51,707 nt of DNA from Acidocella aminolytica 101 = DSM 11237 (GTDB taxonomy: Bacteria; Pseudomonadota; Alphaproteobacteria; Acetobacterales; Acetobacteraceae), in the NCBI RefSeq assembly GCF_900129125.1, contig NZ_FQVJ01000028.1:1-51707 (forward strand), in the 5' to 3' direction. This document shows positions 16,653 through 25,429 of this stretch, piece by piece; position 1 is the stretch's first letter, and each line of letters begins with the position of its first letter. The notes under the pieces are model-generated. The model saw nothing but the letters and a program-made list of their open reading frames with translations. It was not told the origin of the DNA and did no database searches. Both the position numbers and the translations under genes were made by a program.

Positions 16653-17363
16653 ATGACCGATATATGTTTCACAGAAGACGCGCCGCATATCCTGCTCGTG
16701 GATGACGATGCGCGGCTGGCGGCTCTGGCGGGGCGTTATCTTTCTGAAAACGGCTTCCGCGTCACTCGCGCCGCCTCCGCCGCCGAGGCCAGGGTCAAGT
16801 TGCGCGCCATGGAATTCGACCTGATGGTGCTGGACGTGATGATGCCCGGCGAAAGCGGGCTGGACCTCACCGGCAGCCTGCGGGCGGAGCGCGCCCCAGC
16901 AATGCCCATCCTGCTGCTCACCGCGCGCGACACACCAGAGGACGTCCTGGCCGGGTTTGAAGCCGGGGCGGATGATTATCTCGGCAAGCCGTTCGACCCG
17001 CGCGTGCTCGTGGCCCGACTGCGGGCCATGCTACGCCGCGCCCAGCCACCCACCGCCACTACCGGGCCACTGAAGCTGGGCGAGGCCAGTTTTGATTCCG
17101 GGCGCGGCGAACTGATCGGCCCCAATTCTCGCATCCGCCTTACTGGGGCGGAGCTTGCCTTGCTCACCACCCTGGCAGCCCACCCGCACGAGGTATTCTC
17201 CCGCGAAGCCCTGGCCGCCACGCTAGGACTGGACGATGTGAATGAGCGCGCGATCGACGTGCAGGTCACCCGCCTGCGCCGCAAGATTGAACCCGACCCG
17301 CGCGAGCCGCGCTTTCTGCAAACCGTGCGCGGCAAAGGCTATGTGCTGAAGCCCGGGCCGTGA
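16653..17363 (+). CDS. OmpR-family response regulator (PetR-like)
   Basis: 236-residue two-component regulator. The receiver domain (residues about 12-125) has acidic residues Asp17-Asp19, phospho-acceptor Asp61 in MVLDVMMPG, Thr in LLLTARD and Lys in YLGKPFDP. The C-terminal winged helix has RLTGAELALLTTLAAHPHEVFSRE and the recognition region DVQVTRLRRKIEPDP. It is phosphorylated by the histidine kinase encoded next, whose GTG start overlaps this stop codon. Confidence 0.94.
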   Translation: MTDICFTEDAPHILLVDDDARLAALAGRYLSENGFRVTRAASAAEARVKLRAMEFDLMVLDVMMPGESGLDLTGSLRAERAPAMPILLLTARDTPEDVLAGFEAGADDYLGKPFDPRVLVARLRAMLRRAQPPTATTGPLKLGEASFDSGRGELIGPNSRIRLTGAELALLTTLAAHPHEVFSREALAATLGLDDVNERAIDVQVTRLRRKIEPDPREPRFLQTVRGKGYVLKPGP

Positions 17364-18685
17364 GACTACGCCTGGGCCCGCTGCAGCCGGAGCGGCTCAT
17401 CCGTAAAATGTTGCCCCGCGGGCTGTTTGGCCGTTCGCTGCTGATTGTGCTGGTGCCCATGGTCGTGCTGCAGGGCGTGGCGCTGCAAATCTTCTACGGC
17501 TCGCACCTGGACGAACTCTCCCGCCGCCTCGCCGGGGCTGTGGCGGGCGAGATTGGCTTCATGATCGACCAGATCGACCGCGACCCCACCCGACGCACAC
17601 TGGTGCTGCAGGAGGCGGACAAGCATTTCACCTTCCGCACTGTCTATCTGAAAAACGAAACGCTGCGCCATCTCCCCCCGCCCGATGCACCCGGTCCGGT
17701 GGATACCGACCTCGCCCGCGCCCTGGCGCAGGATGTGCACCGCCCCTTCAACGTCGCCTGGCACACGCATCCCGGCATTTTGCGGGTGAACATCCAGATG
17801 GCGGATGGGGTGATGAGCGTGGACGTGCCACGCAAACGCCTCTTCATCGGCACCCTATATATTTTCCTGGTCTGGCTGATCGGCTCGGCGGTGCTGCTGG
17901 CCGCGCTGGCGGCCTTGTTTCTGCGCACCCAGGTCCGCGGCATCAGACGGCTGGCGGAAGCGGCGGAGAATTTCGGCATGGGGCGGGATCACGGCCCCAT
18001 CCGCCCGGAAGGCGCCATTGAGGTGCGCCGCGCCGCCACCGCCTTCAACCGTATGCGCGAACGCCTGCGGCGCTTCGTTTCTCAGCGCACCACCATGCTG
18101 GCGGGGGTTAGCCACGATTTGCGAACTCCCCTCACCCGCCTACGGCTGGCTTTGGCTATGCAGCCCAGCATCACTCCCGAGGATCTGCAGGACATGGAGA
18201 GCGACATCGCCGACATGGAACGGCTGATAGGCATTTATCTCAGCTTCGCGCGTGGCGAGGGCGCCGAGCAGGCCCTGCCCACCGATCTGCCAGACCTGCT
18301 GGACGATATCTGCGCCACCGCCCGCCGCACGGGTGCGACCATCAACCTCTCCGTTGCCGACGAGCTAACCGTAACCCTGCGCCCGGAGGCCACCCGCCGG
18401 GCTTTCACCAACCTCATCGACAACGCTCGCCGCCACGCCACGCAAATCTGGGTCAGCGCAACCCGCATCGGGGGAAGCGTGCAAATCCTCATCGACGATA
18501 ACGGACCCGGCATCCCCGAACAAAAGCGCGAAACACTGCTAAAACCCTTCGAAAGCGACCATCCAGGCGGAACAGGTCTGGGCCTCTCCATCGCCCGCGA
18601 CATCATCATCGCACATGGCGGCAGCATCTTGCTCCTAGACAGACCAGGTGGCGGGTTACGAGTAGTGGTTGAGCTGCCAGGGTAA
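17360..18685 (+). CDS. EnvZ-type sensor histidine kinase
   Basis: 441 residues. The N-terminal helix is at about 24-44. A periplasmic loop of about 115 residues follows, then a second helix at about 163-188 and a HAMP linker (residues 189-240). The dimerisation domain has His252 in GVSHDLRTPLTRLR. The ATPase domain has the N box (FTNLIDNARRHA), G1 (DDNGPGIP) and G2 (GGTGLGLSIARDI). The GTG start at 17360 overlaps the regulator stop (GTGA). No terminator is visible after it. Confidence 0.94.
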   Translation: MRLRLGPLQPERLIRKMLPRGLFGRSLLIVLVPMVVLQGVALQIFYGSHLDELSRRLAGAVAGEIGFMIDQIDRDPTRRTLVLQEADKHFTFRTVYLKNETLRHLPPPDAPGPVDTDLARALAQDVHRPFNVAWHTHPGILRVNIQMADGVMSVDVPRKRLFIGTLYIFLVWLIGSAVLLAALAALFLRTQVRGIRRLAEAAENFGMGRDHGPIRPEGAIEVRRAATAFNRMRERLRRFVSQRTTMLAGVSHDLRTPLTRLRLALAMQPSITPEDLQDMESDIADMERLIGIYLSFARGEGAEQALPTDLPDLLDDICATARRTGATINLSVADELTVTLRPEATRRAFTNLIDNARRHATQIWVSATRIGGSVQILIDDNGPGIPEQKRETLLKPFESDHPGGTGLGLSIARDIIIAHGGSILLLDRPGGGLRVVVELPG

Positions 18686-19050
18686 GCCTGCAATATTCAA
18701 ATGCAATTGGCGTTTTCGAACTCACGTTGTCGGGTATCGACGCTTACCAGAAACTCACAAACAGACATGAAACCCAGGCGACTCCATTACAGTCACGGGT
18801 AGGAAATCAGGTGCATCACCAAGCGCATCGCACAAGGGCAAATGACCCAGCTGGCATCATCGCATAGTCACTCAGACGAAGAGCCCATCAAGCTGCCGCA
18901 AAACGTGTACATCACAAATCAAAACCACAACTGCAATGCGAGGTGAAACTTGAGCCTTCCTTTTTCCAAGTAAAGTTGGACTGGTTGGCAAGCTAGACTG
19001 CTCAGCTTATCGTTGTGGGGAACGGTTTCCGGCACAATTAGGAGCATGTC
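18686..19050. other. Intergenic stretch after the sensor kinase
   Basis: About 365 bases with no supported gene or clear hairpin. The only signal I see is the promoter for the cytochrome c gene near its right end. Confidence 0.5.
18985..19013 (+). promoter_or_regulatory. Predicted promoter of the cytochrome c / SCO pair
   Basis: TTGGCA at 18985-18990 and TATCGT at 19008-19013 with a 17-base spacer, 38 bases before the cytochrome start, whose ribosome site is AGGAG. Confidence 0.4.
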
Positions 19051-19401
19051 ATGAAACTGCTTTCAAAAAGCATATCCACGGCCATTCTAACAATCTTCCT
19101 GCCATGCGCCGCACATGCGGAATCTTGGCCACCAAACGGCCAAGCTATTGCTGAACGTGGCATTCCACCAGATGTTCCTGCATGCGCATCGTGCCACGGG
19201 GCTGGTTTCAATAGTACGCAAGACAAAGGCGCGCCAAGTCTGCAGAAGCAATCAGCTACCGATCTTATGGATCGCCTTGACGACGAAGCCACTAACCCAA
19301 AAAACACATCAGAAATGACGAATATCGCCCGACACCTCAATATGGCCCAACGCGCAGCCGTAACCGCCTACATAGCCCGTATAACGCAAAGTGAAGGGTA
19401 G
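19051..19401 (+). CDS. Periplasmic monohaem cytochrome c
   Basis: 116-residue exported class I cytochrome c. Residues 1-23 are a Sec signal peptide, probably cut after AHA. The haem site CASCH is at residues 45-49, and Met92 or Met101 (in SEMTNIARHLNMAQ) is a possible sixth ligand. The short length and late Met resemble c553-type or cytochrome c oxidase-associated domains. The next gene, three bases on, is a SCO protein, so the pair may carry electrons or reducing power for copper-site assembly. No oxidase subunit is nearby. AGGAG lies nine bases before the ATG. Confidence 0.88.
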   Translation: MKLLSKSISTAILTIFLPCAAHAESWPPNGQAIAERGIPPDVPACASCHGAGFNSTQDKGAPSLQKQSATDLMDRLDDEATNPKNTSEMTNIARHLNMAQRAAVTAYIARITQSEG

Positions 19402-19404
19402 CTC

Positions 19405-20061
19405 ATGAACCTCAAGCACTATTTTCTTCGCCGTCATGTTCTTCTGGGTGCAGGAGCTCTTGGGTTTTATATAGCTCGGACAGCGCCCGCCAACGCCGCG
19501 TCGGTTGGCGACATTAACCAAACTCCCGGCCTTATTGATGTAAAAGGCCATTTGCCAAATTTGTCATTCCAAATGGAGCGGACTTCCGACGGACAATCTG
19601 TCAGCGCTGCAAATTACCAGGGAGATGTCGTGATTGTCTATTTCGGGTTTACCCGATGCACGGACACCTGCCCTCTAACTGTCATGAATGCCGCCCGCCT
19701 GATCTCTTCGCTTGATACAGTTGCCAACAGGGTCCGCTTCCTATTTGTCACAGTGGATCTTAACTACGACACCCCTGAACGTCTCAAGCGCTATCTCGCC
19801 CAGTTCGGGCCGCCACCTTATATCGATGGGCTTTACGGAACACCAACAACTTTGGATTTCTTTGCAAAGCGCTTTGGTGTATTTTTCAAGGCGCCGCGCT
19901 CACCTAACGCTCCCGACCCACAAGCAGGAATTAGACATAGTGATGCGGTTTTTCTGTTCAATCCCGCCGGGCAGGCTGTTGCCATCATCAACGATTTTGG
20001 TGATGGCAATCCTCATCTCCGCTCGCTCTCAGCCTTGGTCAAAGAGTTGCTTACCGGATAA
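19405..20061 (+). CDS. SCO1/SenC-type copper protein
   Basis: 218-residue membrane-anchored thioredoxin-fold protein. The N-terminus has twin arginines and a hydrophobic stretch (RRHVLLGAGALGFYIA), so a Tat-type signal or anchor is likely. The copper-binding motif CTDTCP (Cys85 and Cys89) and His178 in IRHSDAVFLF are all present, as needed for Cu binding and for delivery to, or reduction of, the CuA site of cytochrome oxidase. It follows the cytochrome c gene by three bases. SCO proteins away from oxidase genes can also act in peroxide or copper stress. Confidence 0.92.
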   Translation: MNLKHYFLRRHVLLGAGALGFYIARTAPANAASVGDINQTPGLIDVKGHLPNLSFQMERTSDGQSVSAANYQGDVVIVYFGFTRCTDTCPLTVMNAARLISSLDTVANRVRFLFVTVDLNYDTPERLKRYLAQFGPPPYIDGLYGTPTTLDFFAKRFGVFFKAPRSPNAPDPQAGIRHSDAVFLFNPAGQAVAIINDFGDGNPHLRSLSALVKELLTG

Positions 20062-20214
20062 GGGACCAATCTTGGCCTGACGTGAGAAATGATCAAGATA
20101 ATGCGGCGATGATCCAGCTTGTTATTAGTCACTCTCCGCAATGGGCCTCCCCAGAACGTTACTGTAAGAGGCTGAAATCAGGTGATATTCGTCACTCTTA
20201 GTAAACGCTCTCCA

Positions 20215-21162
20215 TCAATGTGTATCGTCTGAGATATTTTGAAGGTTTTGTTCAGCTGCCCATGCTTCTTGAGCAAAGTGGCGCCAGAGAAAGTCAATAA
20301 CAGCTATAACGCGCGCTGGCCGTAAGCTGCTGGGGGGCGTCACGATGTTCAGTGTGATGAGCGGCATAGACCAATCAGTCATCACAGCCTCAAGCCGGCC
20401 TGCCGCTATGTCCTCTGCCACCATGAACTCCGGCTGCACCGCTAACCCTCGTCCGGCCAACAACATCGGTCTCAGTGCATCGGCGTTATTGACCCTCAGT
20501 GGGCCTCCCGGCATCACGTCATACTCCTCACCCCTTATGTGGCGGAACTGCCAGCGGTTGGATGAGGGCAGATAGGCATAACCGAGGCAGACATGCTGTT
20601 CGAGATCACGCGGATGTTCGGGCCGCCCTTGCCGCTCAAAATATCCTGGCGCGCCAACCAGCACACGGCGAACGCGGCAAACGCGGCGCGCCCGCAAGGC
20701 TGAATCTGGAAGAGCCGAAATTCTAATCGCGATATCAAAGCCCCCGCCTACCAGATCAACAACCTCATCGGCCAAATGCAGATCAATCAAAATATCCGGG
20801 TAAACTTCGAAAAGCTCAGGCAGGAGTGGCGCCACATGCGCAACACCGAACGACATCGGTGCCGTCAATCGAACCAGGCCACTTGGCACCGTTGCTTGCG
20901 CTGTTGCTTCCGCCTCCAGCGCCTCCCCTTCTGCCAGGATCCGGCCAGCGATCGTGGCCGCCCGGTGACCTGCTTCCGTTAAAGAAAGGCGACGGGAGGT
21001 CCGGTTTAACAAAGCCGTGCCTATCCGCACCTCAAGCCGCGCGATCGCCTTCGACACTGTCGGCTTCGACAAGCCCAGCTCATCGGCAGCGCGGGCGAAG
21101 GACCTGGTCTCCACAACTTTTGCAAAAAGGGCCCAGGCTTCTAGGTCTGGCAAGCGACGCAT
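20215..21162 (-). CDS. LysR-family regulator, divergent from doxX-pirin
   Basis: 315-residue LysR protein from the ATG at 21162, which gives the standard beginning (LPDLEAWALFAKVVETRSFARAADELGLSKPTVSKAI). The effector domain (residues about 95-300) is of the RLTAPMSFG... type common in regulators of redox and aldo/keto reductase genes. It diverges from doxX-pirin across about 130 bases and is probably their regulator. A longer frame to 21231 exists but adds residues absent from the family. Confidence 0.9.
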   Translation of the reverse strand: MRRLPDLEAWALFAKVVETRSFARAADELGLSKPTVSKAIARLEVRIGTALLNRTSRRLSLTEAGHRAATIAGRILAEGEALEAEATAQATVPSGLVRLTAPMSFGVAHVAPLLPELFEVYPDILIDLHLADEVVDLVGGGFDIAIRISALPDSALRARRVCRVRRVLVGAPGYFERQGRPEHPRDLEQHVCLGYAYLPSSNRWQFRHIRGEEYDVMPGGPLRVNNADALRPMLLAGRGLAVQPEFMVAEDIAAGRLEAVMTDWSMPLITLNIVTPPSSLRPARVIAVIDFLWRHFAQEAWAAEQNLQNISDDTH

Positions 21163-21290
21163 GGCAATTTCCAGAAACGATGAGTTTCTATTATTGCTCT
21201 TTTTTATCTCGCCTGCCAAGACGATATTCACCCCGTCGATAGATCAACAACCGGCGCGCCTAAACAGCGGCCCAATCGCGGAGAATGACC

Positions 21291-21722
21291 ATGACAACAT
21301 TTGGTGCTGACCGGCTTAAGAACGAGGCCGTCCTCGTTGCCCGTGTCCTACTCGTCGCCCTGTTTCTTATTTTTGGGTGGGGCAAACTCATGAACTATGC
21401 CGGAACGGTGAGCTATATGGCCCAAACCGGCGTGCCCCTGCCATCGCTGGCGGCTCTTATCGCGATTACGATGGAATGCCTTGTGTCGAGTGCGATCGTC
21501 ATTGGCTTCTTCACACGCCCGCTCGCCCTCCTCATGGGTGGCTACACGCTCGCAACCGGCTTTCTGGCTCATCACTACTGGACGATGACCGGCATGGCCC
21601 ATTTTGAAAATGAGATAAACTTCTACAAAAATGTCAGCATCGCAGGCGGCTTTCTGCTGCTCTACATTATCGGTGCGGGCAAGTACTCGCTCGATGCGGC
21701 GATCGGCCTCGAAGCAAAGTAA
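21291..21722 (+). CDS. DoxX-family membrane protein
   Basis: 143-residue integral membrane protein with four hydrophobic helices, starting near VLVARVLLVALFLIFGWGKL. That sequence carries the RxxxxxxFxxxGxxKL-like pattern of DoxX. The later FYKNVSIAGGFLLLYIIGAGKYSLD is also typical. The role is usually linked to quinone or thiol oxidation stress, with the mechanism unsettled. GGAG seven bases upstream favours the ATG at 21291 over the one at 21285. It is followed by a pirin gene, a common pair under LysR control. Confidence 0.88.
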   Translation: MTTFGADRLKNEAVLVARVLLVALFLIFGWGKLMNYAGTVSYMAQTGVPLPSLAALIAITMECLVSSAIVIGFFTRPLALLMGGYTLATGFLAHHYWTMTGMAHFENEINFYKNVSIAGGFLLLYIIGAGKYSLDAAIGLEAK

Positions 21723-21806
21723 GACACGTCTTCGTGGTGGAACCCACTGCCGAAGGCAGCACTCACAAGCCCTCTCAGCCTCCCCTCAAAAAAGGAGACC
21801 CAACAC

Positions 21807-22511
21807 ATGATTGATATTCGCCCTTATTCCAGCCTGGGTGGCAGTCACGAAGGCTGGCTTGATACCCGCCATCACTTTTCCTTTGCCAACTATCATGATC
21901 CAAATCGGATCCATTGGGGGGCGCTGCGCGTCTGGAACGATGATGAGATCGCCTCGCAAAGCGGCTTTCCTCCCCATCCACATGCCAATATGGAAATCAT
22001 CACCTATGTCCGCCAAGGTGCGATCACACACCAGGATAGTCTCGGCAACCATGGTCGTACCGAAGCCGGAGACGTACAGGTCATGAGCGCTGGAAGCGGG
22101 ATCCGTCATTCGGAATATAATTTTGAGGCCGAAGCCACAAAGATTTTCCAGATCTGGATTATCCCGGAAGGCCATGGCGGCGCCCCGTCATGGGGGACCA
22201 AACCGTTCCCAAAAGCTCAGCGTGCTGGTCATTTTGTAACTCTCGCAAGCGGTATCGCCGGTGATACAGATGCACTGCCAATCCGTGCGAATGCGCGCGT
22301 GGTCGGCGCGACATTAAAGGCCGGTCAAACAGTCGAATACAGGCTCCAGCCAAGCCGAAAAGCATATCTCGTTCCCGCGGCCGGCGTGGTTGACGTTAAC
22401 GGTATTCCTCTTGCCGCCAGAGACGGCGCAGCCGTGCAGGATGAAGATCTAATCATCATCCACGCGATTGAAGACGCCGAGGTGGTCTTGGTGGATACTA
22501 ACGATATCTGA
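21807..22511 (+). CDS. Pirin-family protein (quercetinase-like bicupin)
   Basis: 234-residue pirin. The N-terminal cupin has the metal ligands His57 and His59 (FPPHPHANMEIITYV) and His101 and Glu103 (SGIRHSEYN), all intact, together with the signature TRHHFSFANYHDP. Homologues such as YhaK act as redox-sensitive or quercetin-cleaving enzymes. The second cupin (residues about 140-230) lacks ligands, as is usual. AGGAG precedes the ATG. It lies 84 bases after doxX, probably in the same transcript. Confidence 0.93.
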   Translation: MIDIRPYSSLGGSHEGWLDTRHHFSFANYHDPNRIHWGALRVWNDDEIASQSGFPPHPHANMEIITYVRQGAITHQDSLGNHGRTEAGDVQVMSAGSGIRHSEYNFEAEATKIFQIWIIPEGHGGAPSWGTKPFPKAQRAGHFVTLASGIAGDTDALPIRANARVVGATLKAGQTVEYRLQPSRKAYLVPAAGVVDVNGIPLAARDGAAVQDEDLIIIHAIEDAEVVLVDTNDI

Positions 22512-22525
22512 TCTCGACTCTAAAT

Positions 22526-22554
22526 CCGGCATCTCCTGGCCAAGGAGGTGCCGG
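22526..22554. terminator. Possible hairpin terminator after pirin
   Basis: CCGGCATCTCCT can pair over 12 positions (one G-T pair) with AGGAGGTGCCGG around the loop GGCCA. No T-run follows, so it may be a weak terminator or an mRNA-end stabiliser. Confidence 0.4.
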
Positions 22555-22646
22555 AAATCAACAAACAACTCTGTATATGATGCCAACGGCAGGTTGCAGT
22601 TTCCTATCAGGGAAGTAGCTAACCGGCTCGGAGACTTTCAAGCTAA

Positions 22647-23702
22647 CTACGTCAGATGCGGGCCGATCAAAGCCAGATCAGCCTGTGAGAGCCTTTCAGA
22701 AGCCGTGGCCTTCTGGTGCCAGTACGGGTAGAGTAGCGGTGGCCTGCTGACCTTTTCCAACGTCGCAATTTCGCTTGGTGCCAACACCAGCTCGGCGGCA
22801 CGAAGATTGTCTGCGAGTTGCGCTTCAGTGCGCGCGCCAACAATCACGCTGGCGACACCAGGGCGCGTCAGCAGCCAAGCCAACGCAACCTGCGCTGGCG
22901 TCACGCCACGCGCTTCAGCGATCTCCACGAGCTTTTCAATAGTGTCGTACAATGCCTCGACATCGCGGACCGGCGGCTCCTGCCATTGCGCGGCACGGCG
23001 TGTTCCTTCAGGTTCCGGCTTACCGCGCCGATATTTACCTGACAGCAGCCCGCCCGCCAAAGGCGACCAGATTACCGCGCCCACCCCCTGGTCAACAGCA
23101 ATGGGTAGCAGCTCGTACTCGGCATCCCTTGCCTGCAGACTATAGTAAATTTGCTGCGCGATCGGCCGCGTCAGCCCTTTTGCTTCTGCCATGCCAAGCA
23201 TCTTCATCACATGCCAGCCCGAGAAATTAGATACACCGACATAGCCGATCTTCCCGGCACGGGTCAGATCGTCCAGCGCGCGAAGAATTTCCTCTACCGG
23301 CGTCAGCCCGTCCCATTCGTGGCACCAATAGAGATCGATATGGTCGGTCCCCAGGCGCCTTAGACTATCCTCACAGGCGCGGATAAGATGCTGACGGGAA
23401 AGCCCCCGATCGTTCGGCCCCTTCTCTCTCATGGGAAACCGAGCCTTGGTCGCGAGTAGCAACTTGTTGCGTCGGCCGGCGATGGCTTGACCGATGATCT
23501 CTTCCGAAGCTCCATTGGAGTAAATATCCGCCGTATCCAGCATATTCACCCCGGCCTCCAGGCTCATATCAATCTGGCGACGAGCCTCCTCAATGCCAGT
23601 ATTGCCAACCTTGGCGAAATTACCCTGTCCTCCGAAGGTCATTGTGCCCAGAATGAGCGTGGATACTTTCAGGCCGGACTGGCCCAGCAAACGATATTCC
23701 AT
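22647..23702 (-). CDS. Aldo/keto reductase
   Basis: 351-residue NADPH-dependent aldo/keto reductase ((alpha/beta)8 barrel). The catalytic tetrad is present: Asp56, Tyr61, Lys86 and His128 (in YWCHEWD). The C-terminal NADP-binding stretch SVIVGARTEAQLADNL is typical. It likely reduces aldehydes or ketones formed under oxidative stress. A strong AAGGAG precedes the ATG. It lies 30 bases after a second reductase on the same strand and is probably cotranscribed with it. Confidence 0.93.
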   Translation of the reverse strand: MEYRLLGQSGLKVSTLILGTMTFGGQGNFAKVGNTGIEEARRQIDMSLEAGVNMLDTADIYSNGASEEIIGQAIAGRRNKLLLATKARFPMREKGPNDRGLSRQHLIRACEDSLRRLGTDHIDLYWCHEWDGLTPVEEILRALDDLTRAGKIGYVGVSNFSGWHVMKMLGMAEAKGLTRPIAQQIYYSLQARDAEYELLPIAVDQGVGAVIWSPLAGGLLSGKYRRGKPEPEGTRRAAQWQEPPVRDVEALYDTIEKLVEIAEARGVTPAQVALAWLLTRPGVASVIVGARTEAQLADNLRAAELVLAPSEIATLEKVSRPPLLYPYWHQKATASERLSQADLALIGPHLT

Positions 23703-23732
23703 CTCGTTTCTCCTTGAATCGAACAGCTGAGC

Positions 23733-24731
23733 TTAGACTAGTTCCGGGCGCTTCAATGGTGGTGCCATGAATTCCGGCCCTACCGGGCTCCTGATGCAGC
23801 GCGTCAGAACATCCTCAATCTCCATCTTGCCTTCAGCATCCAGCGTCCAGCCCATCGCATCCGGCACAGGGTCAAGCTGTCCGGGATGACGCGCCCCCCA
23901 CAGCGCGACGGTCGGGCCTTGGTCTAGCACCCAACGCAGCGCCAGCGCCAATACTGATTTACCATAGCGCCGCCATGCCAACTCGCGCAGTTCCTCCACC
24001 GCGCGTAGATATTGCGTGAAGTGCTCACCGTTAAACTTTGGATCGTAGCGCCGAAGATCATCGCCCTCGAAAACCGTATCCGCCAGCATCCGCCCACTGA
24101 GCAGGCCGCGGCAAAGCGCTCCATAGCTCAGCACGGTAAGGCCGGTTCTAGTCGCGTAGGGTAGTTCAGACGTCTCGATCCCACGTTCGAAAAGATTATA
24201 AGGTGGCTGCACCGCGTCCAGCCGCGCCACAGCGCGGAACGCATCCATCTGCGAGGGTGAAAAATTACTGACGCCGATGGATAATATCTTGCCCTCCTGC
24301 CGCAGCGTCTCCAGTGTTTCGGCGGTTTCCTCGAGCGGGGTTTCGAGGTCCGGCCAATGCACCTGATAGAGGTCGATCCGATCTGTGCGCAGACGGCGTA
24401 GCGAGTCCTCGAGATCCTGCCGGATACGGGTCCCACGCCCATCGCGGAACACCTTGCCGTCCTTCCAGGCAAGCCCAAGCTTGGTCGCAAGCTGCACTTT
24501 ATCCCGCAGCCCGCCCTCTTTAATGGCCTTGCCAACAATTTCCTCCGACCGACCAAAGCCATAGACTGGGGCCGTGTCGATCAAGGTGATGCCGCGCGCT
24601 ACCGCGCTCTGGATGGTGGCAATGGATTCCGCCTCATCGGTGCCGCCCCACATCCAGCCACCAATTGCCCAGGTGCCAAGCCCAATACGCGATGTGACAA
24701 CAGCGCTGTTGCCGATAGTGATGGTTTCCAT
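23733..24731 (-). CDS. Aldo/keto reductase (second)
   Basis: 332-residue aldo/keto reductase from the ATG at 24731 (ribosome site GGAGTGG); upstream in-frame residues to 24776 are not family-like. The tetrad is Asp52, Tyr57, Lys84 and His125 (LYQVHWPD), all intact. It is only distantly similar to the neighbouring reductase, so the pair is not a recent tandem duplication. The segment RIRQDLEDSLRRLRTDRIDLYQVHWPD is broken across motifs shared by the family. It is the first of two reductase genes on the minus strand. Confidence 0.93.
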   Translation of the reverse strand: METITIGNSAVVTSRIGLGTWAIGGWMWGGTDEAESIATIQSAVARGITLIDTAPVYGFGRSEEIVGKAIKEGGLRDKVQLATKLGLAWKDGKVFRDGRGTRIRQDLEDSLRRLRTDRIDLYQVHWPDLETPLEETAETLETLRQEGKILSIGVSNFSPSQMDAFRAVARLDAVQPPYNLFERGIETSELPYATRTGLTVLSYGALCRGLLSGRMLADTVFEGDDLRRYDPKFNGEHFTQYLRAVEELRELAWRRYGKSVLALALRWVLDQGPTVALWGARHPGQLDPVPDAMGWTLDAEGKMEIEDVLTRCIRSPVGPEFMAPPLKRPELV

Positions 24732-24874
24732 AATCCACTCCGGTCCAATTGAGTTCGGGCGCGAAGGCGTAGCCAACGCTATGAAGAGTTCCAGTACTCA
24801 AAATAAACGCCAGCACTACAGTTTCCACTCAGTTTCGTTGAGCCTTGTTCATCAAAGCGTTGAACAAATGCACT

Positions 24875-25306
24875 TCAGCCCCCCTGTCCTCCATAATCCG
24901 CGAGATGCGTGACAAATGCCCTGGCGGGCGTTGGCAGAGGGTCGACAAAATACACGTCCTGCGGAAAGCGGCGTGGTGTATCAACGGTGAGGAAAATCAC
25001 TGGCGAGCCAGGCACAGGCATAATGGCATGCACCGTTTCACGTAGAAAAGTCACCATCTGTCCCGCGCGCAACCGTTTTGGAGAATCGTTGGCGATGATG
25101 AAATCCACCTCGCCCTCGAGTAGCAGCAGATGCTCGTCGCATGTGCGGTGATAATGGCGCGGCAGCGGATGATAGAGCCGAAAAAGCCGAGCGCTGGCAG
25201 AATCATGGTCAGAGAGATAAGCGTCAACGATCATCGAATCTGCTGCAGCCGGAAAGCCAGATATGATTTCAGCCAGATCGAAAAAATGATAGCCAGTGGT
25301 CTGCAT
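24875..25306 (-). CDS. Small cupin-domain protein
   Basis: 143-residue single-cupin protein. Candidate metal ligands are His51, His53 and Glu58 in the first cupin motif (RHYHRTCDEHLLLLEG) and His93 in the second (RETVHAIMPVPG). Function is unassigned: cupins of this size include sensors, isomerases and dioxygenases. GAGGA precedes the ATG. It is divergent from a LysR gene 123 bases away, which is probably its regulator. Confidence 0.8.
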   Translation of the reverse strand: MQTTGYHFFDLAEIISGFPAAADSMIVDAYLSDHDSASARLFRLYHPLPRHYHRTCDEHLLLLEGEVDFIIANDSPKRLRAGQMVTFLRETVHAIMPVPGSPVIFLTVDTPRRFPQDVYFVDPLPTPARAFVTHLADYGGQGG

Positions 25307-25390
25307 GTCTTATTCCTCTGCGTTTTGGCGTTGGCTAATTTTCATAGGCGCTGAGGCTAGGTTACGCTATGCAAAGAGCCTAAAATTGAC

Positions 25391-25405
25391 TCAAGGCGAC
25401 CTTGA
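25391..25405. promoter_or_regulatory. Inverted repeat upstream of the second LysR gene
   Basis: TCAAGG, CGA, CCTTGA: perfect 6-bp arms with a three-base centre, 24 bases before the lysR start and in the divergent gap to the cupin gene. It is a candidate LysR site. Confidence 0.45.
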
Positions 25406-25429
25406 CCATTAATCAACCAAATAAAGGCC

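Noticed and set aside
18686-19050. Possible small RNA in the gap after the sensor kinase
   Set aside because: No strong hairpin with a T-run and no promoter other than that of the cytochrome gene.
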